Source of the DNA: an uncultured Chitinophagales bacterium
Lineage (GTDB): Bacteria > Bacteroidota > Bacteroidia > Chitinophagales > Chitinophagaceae
Direction: 5' to 3'
Assembly: GCA_946886475.1 (NCBI GenBank)
Contig: CAMPIQ010000191.1
Coordinates: 1 to 5,142, forward strand
Length of the DNA: 5,142 nt
Of this stretch, positions 1 through 5,142 are shown piece after piece. Within the stretch, counting starts at the first letter, position 1. Each line of letters starts with the position of its first letter. The notes under the pieces were generated by a model, which was not told the DNA's origin, did not search any database, and was given only the letters and a program-made list of their open reading frames with translations. The translations under genes were made by a program, and so were the position numbers.

Positions 1-4
1 GAAA

Positions 5-38
5 AACCTCGGAGGTTGATTGAGCAACCTCCGAGGTT
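5..38 (-). terminator. Possible second terminator from inverted repeat copies
   Basis: The first two repeat copies form a perfect 14-bp inverted repeat (5-18 with 25-38) around a 6-base loop, attgag. On the minus strand the hairpin is followed directly by a short T run (the plus strand has an A run at 2-6), which is the form of an intrinsic terminator for leftward transcripts such as hppA. It would be a back-up to the hairpin at 124-158, or serve a gene beyond the left edge. The three further copies could compete for pairing with copy 1, so which hairpin forms is uncertain. Confidence 0.45.
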
Positions 39-103
39 CCTCCTGCAACCTCCGAGGTTCCCCTCGGCAACCTCCGAGGTTCCCCCCGGCAACCTCCGAG
101 GTT
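5..103. repeat. Array of five 13-bp near-palindromes
   Basis: Five copies of a 13-bp near-perfect palindrome start at 5, 26, 47, 69 and 91. The last four read AACCTCCGAGGTT. The first reads AACCTCGGAGGTT, which is the reverse complement of the others, so only its central base marks its orientation. The period is 21, 21, 22 and 22 bp, about two turns of B-DNA. The spacers are 8-9 bp and C/G-rich; copies 2-4 also share flanking bases (C before, CC after), so the array is a true tandem repeat of a roughly 21-22 bp unit with the first copy inverted. It lies in the gene-free region downstream of hppA and could extend past the left edge. Similar CCTCGGAGG palindromes occur between genes in Bacteroidota as far as I recall. 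Function is unknown: terminator cluster, dispersed repeat family or protein-binding array are all possible. Confidence 0.9.
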
Positions 104-123
104 GGCCTGTATGGCCTAAAATC

Positions 124-158
124 AAAAGTCCCCGGGAAGCAGTACCCGGGGAACTTTT
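124..158. terminator. Bidirectional-type intrinsic terminator after hppA
   Basis: Positions 124-136 (AAAAGTCCCCGGG) pair with 145-158, giving 13 base pairs interrupted by one bulged A at 152, with an 8-base loop at 137-144. The outer four pairs are A:T, so on either strand the GC-rich stem ends in a run of T. It starts about 20 bp past the hppA stop codon and is well placed to end that leftward transcript. The symmetric form would also stop rightward transcription entering from the left edge. Confidence 0.8.
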
Positions 159-179
159 ATTGTCTCTCACAAAGCAGAA

Positions 180-2447
180 TTATTTATAATCGATGGTATT
201 TTTAAGGTCAGTCTTATTAGCAGTTACTGGTATAGACTGTCTGATCTCTTTTTTCGCTGCATCGGTATCCGGATTTTCTTCGATAAACATGGAAGCCAGC
301 GTAGGCGCTATCACCAGTGACACAATCGACATCAGTTTTATCAGGATATTCATGGAAGGGCCGGAAGTATCCTTGAAGGGATCACCAACCGTGTCGCCGG
401 TTACAGAAGCCTTATGCGGCTCCGAACCTTTATAATAGGTCTGACCGTTGATATCCACACCCTTTTCAAAACTTTTCTTGGCATTATCCCAGGCGCCGCC
501 TGCATTATTCTGGAACATTCCCATTAATACACCACTCACAGTGGCGCCTGCAAGAAATCCTCCCAAAGCCTCAGGACCCATTAAAAATCCAACTATAAGT
601 GGCGATACAATTGCAATAGCCCCCGGAAGCATCATTTTTTTAATGGAAGCTTCAGTTGAAATGGCTACACATTTATCATATTCAGGTTTGCCTTTTCCTT
701 CCATGATGCCCGGGATCTCGCGGAACTGGCGGCGCACTTCTTCCACCATGCTCATGGCAGCCTGCCCAACCGCACGGATGGCCAGTGAAGAAAAGATAAA
801 AGGTATCATTCCCCCTACAAAGAGCGAGGCCAGAACATCCGCTTTATAAATATTAATGCCATCCATTTCAAAGCCATTGGCATTTACCACACCTACATAG
901 GCTGCAAAAAGGGCCAGAGCGGTTAAAGCGGCGGAGGCTATGGCAAATCCTTTACCCGTAGCGGCAGTTGTATTTCCTACCGCATCAAGGGTATCCGTTT
1001 TTTCACGTACCTCTTTGGGTAGCTCGCTCATTTCTGCAATTCCTCCTGCATTATCTGCAATAGGACCAAAAGCGTCAATGGCCAGTTGCATGGCAGTGGT
1101 GGCCATCATTCCGGCTGCAGCTATGGCAACACCATAAAGACCGGCAAAATAATAAGAACCATATATACCACCTGCCAGCACCAGTATGGGAAGAAAAGTA
1201 GATTCCATACCCACGGCAAGTCCTCCGATCACATTTGTTGCATGACCCGTAGCTGACTGGCGTGTGATGCTTTTCACTGGGCGTTTGCCCATTGCAGTAT
1301 AGTATTCCGTAATAATGCTCATTAACGTACCTACTACCAGGCCTACGATAATGGAAGCAAAAACATCCATTTTATCAAACTCAAAACCTCTCAGGTACAT
1401 CTGACCATCAGGTAAAATAAATTCGCACAGGAAATAGGCGGCAATGGCGGTTAGGATAATTGAACCCCAGTTGCCCATGTTCAATGCATTCTGAACTACG
1501 CCTGTATTGATCCCTGCCTTGTCTGAAATCCGGACGAAAAAAGTTCCAATTATTGAAAAAAGAATTCCAATACCTGCAATCAGCATAGGTAATAGGATAG
1601 GGGAGAATCCGGAAAATCCATCTTCAAGTCCTTCTGTTGAACCAATATTCCCGTAAACTTCATGTCCCAGCACAATGGTTGCCAGAACAGTTGCCACATA
1701 AGAGCCAAAAAGATCAGCGCCCATACCTGCAACATCACCCACATTATCGCCTACGTTATCGGCAATGGTGGCCGGGTTACGGGGATCATCTTCAGGAATA
1801 CCGGCTTCCACCTTTCCAACAAGGTCAGCGCCAACATCGGCTGCCTTTGTATAAATACCGCCACCCACACGGGCAAAAAGTGCAATGGATTCCGCTCCTA
1901 AAGAAAATCCGGTTAACACTTCAATGGCGCGGGTAACATCGTGATGTGTGGCTACCACGTCGGGAGCCAGCCATTTTAATAATACAATGAATAAGCCTCC
2001 CAGGCCCAATACGGCCAGGCCTGCAACTCCCATTCCCATAACGGCGCCACCTGTAAAAGATACTTTCAGTGCTTTTGAAAGTGAGGTGCGGGCTGCATGA
2101 GCTGTACGGACATTGGCTTTGGTAGCTGCCCTCATGCCAATGTAGCCGGCCAGTGCACTGAAAAATGCACCAATAAGAAAAGCCACCGCAATAAACCAGT
2201 GTGATTCTTCACTGCTGCTTCCCATATAGCCCAGCAAAAGCGCTACTATAATTCCGAAATAGGTCAGAATTTTCCATTCAGCTTTAAGAAAGGCCATGGC
2301 ACCTTCAGCAATATAATTACTGATCTCTTTCATGCGGTCTGTTCCCGCATCCTGTTTGCTAACCCATGAAAATTTCCAAAGCGTATACAATAAACCGATC
2401 AACCCCATAATAGGGACGAGGTAAACGTAAGAATCAAAAGAAGTCAT
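180..2447 (-). CDS. hppA: Membrane-bound ion-translocating pyrophosphatase (K+-dependent type)
   Basis: This inner-membrane enzyme hydrolyses cytoplasmic pyrophosphate and uses the energy to pump H+ (or Na+) out. The 755-residue length and about 16 hydrophobic segments fit the family. The metal-PPi site is intact: [18 protein letters not shown] at 195-212, the [19 protein letters not shown] stretch at 220-238, GPIADNAGG at 461-469, and the C-terminal [12 protein letters not shown] (647-658) and [10 protein letters not shown] (684-693) motifs. [10 protein letters not shown] at 491-500 has Ala495 where K+-independent enzymes have Lys, so K+ stimulation is expected. The ion-gate Glu of helix 6 is absent: Gly248 stands at the Na+-pump position and Ala252 at the plant H+-pump position, while helix 5 carries an extra Glu186 (LGAES). 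This points to a variant gate, probably H+ pumping, but ion choice is inference. A 35-residue polar tail (721-755) follows the last membrane segment. The ATG at 2447 begins the usual short N-terminus before helix 1; no Shine-Dalgarno is seen. A promoter-like box lies upstream and a terminator follows. Confidence 0.97.
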   Translation of the reverse strand: MTSFDSYVYLVPIMGLIGLLYTLWKFSWVSKQDAGTDRMKEISNYIAEGAMAFLKAEWKILTYFGIIVALLLGYMGSSSEESHWFIAVAFLIGAFFSALAGYIGMRAATKANVRTAHAARTSLSKALKVSFTGGAVMGMGVAGLAVLGLGGLFIVLLKWLAPDVVATHHDVTRAIEVLTGFSLGAESIALFARVGGGIYTKAADVGADLVGKVEAGIPEDDPRNPATIADNVGDNVGDVAGMGADLFGSYVATVLATIVLGHEVYGNIGSTEGLEDGFSGFSPILLPMLIAGIGILFSIIGTFFVRISDKAGINTGVVQNALNMGNWGSIILTAIAAYFLCEFILPDGQMYLRGFEFDKMDVFASIIVGLVVGTLMSIITEYYTAMGKRPVKSITRQSATGHATNVIGGLAVGMESTFLPILVLAGGIYGSYYFAGLYGVAIAAAGMMATTAMQLAIDAFGPIADNAGGIAEMSELPKEVREKTDTLDAVGNTTAATGKGFAIASAALTALALFAAYVGVVNANGFEMDGINIYKADVLASLFVGGMIPFIFSSLAIRAVGQAAMSMVEEVRRQFREIPGIMEGKGKPEYDKCVAISTEASIKKMMLPGAIAIVSPLIVGFLMGPEALGGFLAGATVSGVLMGMFQNNAGGAWDNAKKSFEKGVDINGQTYYKGSEPHKASVTGDTVGDPFKDTSGPSMNILIKLMSIVSLVIAPTLASMFIEENPDTDAAKKEIRQSIPVTANKTDLKNTIDYK

Positions 2448-2467
2448 GTAGAAAATGTTTTGTGAAT

Positions 2468-2482
2468 CCCGATTTTTTCGGG
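2468..2482. other. Small hairpin in the hppA leader
   Basis: CCCGA and TCGGG form a 5-bp stem around a 5-base T loop (A-rich in the minus-strand transcript). It falls between the -7-like box and the hppA start codon, so it would sit at or close to the 5' end of the mRNA. A 5' hairpin could stabilise the message. It is short and may be chance. Confidence 0.35.
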
Positions 2483-2485
2483 AGG

Positions 2486-2493
2486 CAAAGATA
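2486..2493 (-). promoter_or_regulatory. Bacteroidota-type -7 box for hppA
   Basis: Read on the minus strand the sequence is TATCTTTG, an exact match to the Bacteroidota -7 consensus TAnnTTTG. It lies 38 bp upstream of the hppA ATG, which would give a leader of about 30 bases. The matching -33 TTG is not seen at the right spacing; the best candidate is TAG within TTAG about 19 bp further upstream. The call rests on the -7 box and position only. Confidence 0.5.
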
Positions 2494-2600
2494 GGGGTTG
2501 AGGTGGATTTTGCTAATGCAGGCCGGGATTGTTTTTTAGAATGAATACCGCAGGCAACGGCTTTTATGCATTAAACGGGTAACCGGTTCTATTTAAATGT

Positions 2601-2682
2601 TTACTTCCTGGTAAAAAACCTGAATCCCAGTGTGCTATTTTCCATGTCTGATGCCTACATCTCCGTTTACAGAAAATCCATC
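2601..2682 (-). pseudogene. Possible relic of an outer-membrane-protein 3' end
   Basis: Read on the minus strand, one frame gives DGFSVNGDVGIRHGK then a stop, and the frame shifted by one base gives NSTLGFRFFTRK then a stop at 2601-2603. Removing one A from the run of four at the junction joins them as a continuous 26-residue tail ending in GFRFFTRK. Alternating aromatic and polar residues ending near a final Phe are typical of the last strand of an outer-membrane beta-barrel. A TGA stop sits just upstream of the first segment, so no longer open frame remains. The rest of the intergenic region 2448-2741 shows no gene. The fragment is short and I do not recognise a specific family, so chance is a real alternative. 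Confidence 0.22.
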
Positions 2683-2741
2683 TCAGTTTATTAGCATACG
2701 TCGGTATTTCTTGTAAAATTTCAATAGAACAAAAATCAGGA

Positions 2742-4247
2742 TTAACCTTTTAATTGTAAGAAGGCTTCACTCAGACACCCGATCATACCGGTAGGCGTCA
2801 TGGCTTCCCTGCTGAATTTATGAGCTGCAAAATCTCCGGCCAGCCCATGAAGATAAACGCCCAGTATCGCAGCCCTGGCAGGTGGGTATTGCTGCGCCAG
2901 CAGGGAAGTGATCATCCCGGTCAGTACATCTCCGCTTCCTCCTTTGGCCATTCCTGCATTACCTGTGCTGTTGAAAAATGAAAGACCTTCCGGTGTTGTG
3001 ATCAAACTTCTATGACCTTTCAATACAATAATGATAGAATGCTCTTTGGATTTTTTTAATGCTGTGTCTTTTCTGTCAAAATCAGAATGATGTTCACCGA
3101 ATAAACGGTCGAATTCTTTTGGATGAGGAGTAAGGATGGAATAGGGTGGCAATTGATGTAATAAATCTTTTTGCAGCGATAAACAATTTAGTCCATCGGC
3201 ATCTATCACAAGCGGCTTCCGGTAACGCCTGCAGATAAAAGAAATGAGATTTTGGGTATCATCAGCTGTACCTATGCCCGGGCCAATTCCAATAGCATGG
3301 TATTTTTCAATGTCTGCGGGTAATTGTGACAGTATGTTTTCATTTTCATCTGTCATCACCATGGCCTCCGGTAAGGAGATTTGCATGATCTCATATCCGC
3401 AACCGGGAAGATAACAGGTGAGTAATCCTGCTCCGGTATGAATGCATGCTTTTGCTGCAAGTACGGCTGCGCCTATCTTACCATAACTTCCTGCAATGAT
3501 CATGGCGTGACCGAAATTTCCCTTGTGTGCAAATTCCTTTCTAGGCTTGTAAATAGTGCGGGCCAGACGGTCCACCACATAAAAATGATCAACAGGTGTT
3601 TCAGAAATAAAACCCGGATGCAGTCCAATATCAATGAGATGTACATGACCGGTATATGGTCCGTTCTCCTGTAATAACAAACCGGTTTTGTAAGTCTGGA
3701 AAGTAAGTGTGTGATCTGCTTTTACTTTTACATAACCAAGTGATGTTCGGTCGGCAAACATTCCCGACGGCATATCAATGGAAATGACCAGTGCATTTGT
3801 CTGGTTGATATGTTTCACTATTTCAGATGCCAGTCCTTCCAGCGGATGATGAAGACCTGTTCCGAATAAAGCATCAATTATAATATCTGAGGACGATAAT
3901 GCAGGAAAATGTTCTCCTGATTCCAGCAGGAAGATATCTGTTGTAACAGCCTGTAGTTTCGCAAGGTTTAACTGGAAGTCCGTGGATGCTCTTTTCCCGT
4001 TTTCAAAAACATAAACCGATACCGGAAATCCATTTTGCAACAGCATTCTTGCAATGGCCATGCCGTCGCCTCCATTATTTCCCTTGCCGCAAAATATGTT
4101 GAAATGAGTACCAGGACTGAATTGAAGCAGAATCCATTCCGTGCATTTTTTTGCCGCTCTTTCCATCAGGTCAACAGATGAAACGGGTTCGTGTTCCATT
4201 GTATATTGGTCCCATTCCCTTACCTGTTGAGCGGTGAGTATATTCAC
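2742..4247 (-). CDS. nnr: Bifunctional NAD(P)H-hydrate epimerase / ADP-dependent dehydratase
   Basis: This cytoplasmic repair enzyme restores NAD(P)H from its hydrated, inactive form NAD(P)HX: the N-terminal domain interconverts the R and S epimers and the C-terminal domain dehydrates the S form using ADP. The 501-residue length is usual for the fused form. The N-terminal YjeF_N domain (about 1-215) shows GKGNNGGDG at 54-62, DALFGTG at 125-131 and IDMPSG at 157-162 (usually IDIPSG). The C-terminal ribokinase-like domain (about 235-500) shows KGNFGHAMIIAGS at 242-254, GIGPGIGT at 320-327, VIDADGLN at 347-354, TPHPKEF at 373-379, and GNAGMAKGGSGDVLTG at 429-444 with the probable catalytic Asp440. 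The start is GTG; a TAA lies in frame four codons upstream and the next Met is residue 17, inside the conserved N-terminus, so GTG is well supported. No Shine-Dalgarno is seen. It lies 72 bp after the hydrolase gene in the same direction, so they may be co-transcribed. No clear terminator follows. Confidence 0.96.
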   Translation of the reverse strand: MNILTAQQVREWDQYTMEHEPVSSVDLMERAAKKCTEWILLQFSPGTHFNIFCGKGNNGGDGMAIARMLLQNGFPVSVYVFENGKRASTDFQLNLAKLQAVTTDIFLLESGEHFPALSSSDIIIDALFGTGLHHPLEGLASEIVKHINQTNALVISIDMPSGMFADRTSLGYVKVKADHTLTFQTYKTGLLLQENGPYTGHVHLIDIGLHPGFISETPVDHFYVVDRLARTIYKPRKEFAHKGNFGHAMIIAGSYGKIGAAVLAAKACIHTGAGLLTCYLPGCGYEIMQISLPEAMVMTDENENILSQLPADIEKYHAIGIGPGIGTADDTQNLISFICRRYRKPLVIDADGLNCLSLQKDLLHQLPPYSILTPHPKEFDRLFGEHHSDFDRKDTALKKSKEHSIIIVLKGHRSLITTPEGLSFFNSTGNAGMAKGGSGDVLTGMITSLLAQQYPPARAAILGVYLHGLAGDFAAHKFSREAMTPTGMIGCLSEAFLQLKG

Positions 4248-4319
4248 TGTCCGAAGTTAACAGAACTGTACTGAATGGAAATATTGGTTGATGAATGCCT
4301 TATTACAACCTGTATATTG
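4248..4319. other. Short gap between hydrolase and nnr
   Basis: These 72 bp separate two genes read in the same direction. I see no hairpin with a T run and no full promoter. The closest -7 match on the minus strand, TAACTTCG, has one mismatch to TAnnTTTG but sits only a few bases from the GTG start, which would leave almost no leader. The arrangement fits read-through from the hydrolase gene into nnr. Confidence 0.5.
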
Positions 4320-5142
4320 TCATCCTCCATCTTCTTCCTGTTCCACATCTCTTCCATCGTATGGACCAAACAGATTATACATTTTTTTAGATGCGCGGTA
4401 TACACCCGGGTTGTATTTGTTGCCGGCAATGATGATGGTAACTTTTTCGTCGGTAAGCCTGGCAAAAGCAGAATTGAAACCATGCCAGCGTCCGTTATGG
4501 TAGATCACTTTTTTATCATTGGGTAACATCAGCAGGTGCCAGCCAAGGCCATAATTTTTTGTTCCGGCCTTTTCATGGCTGTATGGTTTGAATGCCGAAT
4601 CGAGCAGGGCCGGGCTGATGATCTTTCCATGATACAAAGCCTGGTCCCATTTTAAAAGATCGCGCGGTGTTGAATAAATATTTTTATCTCCATAGGGGCC
4701 ATCTGAAAAATCAAGCGTCCAGAATGCACCATTAGGCTGGTAAGAATACACCACCGCCGTATCCGCAATTGTTTTCACAAAACTGTGATGCATTTGCAGG
4801 GGATCGAAGAAATTATCTTCCATGTACTGAGGGTAAGGAACTCCACTAACCCGCTCAATGATGGATGCAAGTACCACATAATTGGTATTGCAATAATTGT
4901 AACGTTTACCTGCCGTAAAAGCTTTATTGGGCTTCCATTCAGCCAGTGTTCTTAGAACGTCTTCATTGGTTGCAGGTAAATTCCTGTCCCAGCCTTTCTC
5001 TTCCATGTAATACAGGTAATTGGGTAAACCGCTTCTGTGGTTAAGCAGCATTTTTACCGTAACATCTGTATATGGAAAATTGGGGATGAATTTAGTAACC
5101 AGGTCATTCAGATTCATTTTGCCTTCCTGTACCAGCTTAAGA
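4320..5142 (-). CDS. Serine beta-lactamase-like hydrolase, N-terminus off window
   Basis: This is the C-terminal portion of a serine hydrolase of the beta-lactamase/class C penicillin-binding-protein fold (Pfam Beta-lactamase type). The frame stays open to the right edge: eight residues, LKLVQEGK, precede the Met at 5117 and match the usual segment just after the catalytic SxxK, so that Met is internal and the true start and SxxK lie outside. Numbering from that Met, the fragment shows LLNHRSGLP at 24-32, the second catalytic motif Tyr75-Cys76-Asn77, NIYSTPRDLLKWDQAL at 146-161, and His207-Asn208-Gly209 in place of the KTG/HxG third motif. The protein ends in an acidic tail, DVEQEEDGG. Family members include D-aminopeptidases, esterases and carboxypeptidases, usually exported; the substrate cannot be told from this part. 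Any signal peptide would be off window. It lies upstream of nnr with a 72-bp gap. Confidence 0.93.
   Translation of the reverse strand, partial: LKLVQEGKMNLNDLVTKFIPNFPYTDVTVKMLLNHRSGLPNYLYYMEEKGWDRNLPATNEDVLRTLAEWKPNKAFTAGKRYNYCNTNYVVLASIIERVSGVPYPQYMEDNFFDPLQMHHSFVKTIADTAVVYSYQPNGAFWTLDFSDGPYGDKNIYSTPRDLLKWDQALYHGKIISPALLDSAFKPYSHEKAGTKNYGLGWHLLMLPNDKKVIYHNGRWHGFNSAFARLTDEKVTIIIAGNKYNPGVYRASKKMYNLFGPYDGRDVEQEEDGG

Noticed and set aside
5..103. CRISPR array
   Set aside because: The repeats are 13 bp and spacers 8-9 bp, both far too short, the spacers are alike, and no cas gene is nearby.
20..205. 61-residue plus-strand open frame with repeats of Asn-Leu-Arg-Gly
   Set aside because: It is a translation of the palindrome array and the terminator, starts at TTG, and its repeats change frame where the spacers go from 8 to 9 bp. 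No sign of a protein.
193..1936. Several plus-strand open frames of 65-133 residues
   Set aside because: They lie wholly inside hppA on the opposite strand, where a conserved protein with full family motifs explains the sequence.
2576..2588. AACCGGTT palindrome as an operator
   Set aside because: An 8-bp palindrome is expected by chance at this scale, and it is not repeated nor next to a start codon.
3438..3674. 78-residue plus-strand open frame
   Set aside because: It is antisense to the conserved nnr coding sequence and has no recognisable motif.
4244..4526. Open frames on both strands across the end of the hydrolase gene
   Set aside because: They overlap the hydrolase in other frames; the hydrolase frame carries the family motifs and continues to the window edge.
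5115..5117. ATG as start of the serine hydrolase
   Set aside because: The frame stays open upstream and encodes LKLVQEGK, the normal lead-in after the catalytic SxxK, so this Met is internal.

Overview
The window looks like ordinary chromosomal DNA from a member of the Bacteroidota, most likely a Chitinophagaceae-like lineage. The evidence is indirect: moderate GC content, no Shine-Dalgarno sequence before the two visible starts, a TAnnTTTG-type -7 box before the first gene, and protein sequences of Bacteroidota character. The lineage is inferred from style of sequence, not from a marker gene.

Layout from left to right: positions 1-179 hold no gene. They hold an array of five near-palindromic 13-bp units (5-103) spaced 21-22 bp apart, then a strong GC-rich hairpin flanked by A and T runs (124-158) that reads as a terminator. 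Positions 180-2447 (minus) encode a membrane-bound, ion-pumping pyrophosphatase (hppA), complete at 755 residues. Positions 2448-2741 are intergenic. They hold a probable hppA promoter at the right-hand (upstream) end of the hppA leader, a small leader hairpin, and a possible 82-bp relic of the 3' end of another gene. Positions 2742-4247 (minus) encode a fused NAD(P)HX epimerase/dehydratase (nnr), complete from a GTG start. A 72-bp gap follows. Positions 4320-5142 (minus) hold the C-terminal part of a serine beta-lactamase-like hydrolase, whose N-terminus and catalytic SxxK lie beyond the right edge.

All three genes lie on the minus strand. The hydrolase and nnr are close enough to share a transcript. 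hppA appears to have its own promoter and ends at the left-hand terminator. The functions are housekeeping: recycling pyrophosphate energy into an ion gradient, repairing damaged NAD(P)H, and a cell-envelope or secreted hydrolase. No direct functional link among the three is visible.

No new multi-gene system is evident. The points most worth a second look are the helically phased palindrome array at the left edge, the shifted position of the ion-gate glutamate in the pyrophosphatase, and the possible decayed outer-membrane-protein tail between hppA and nnr.
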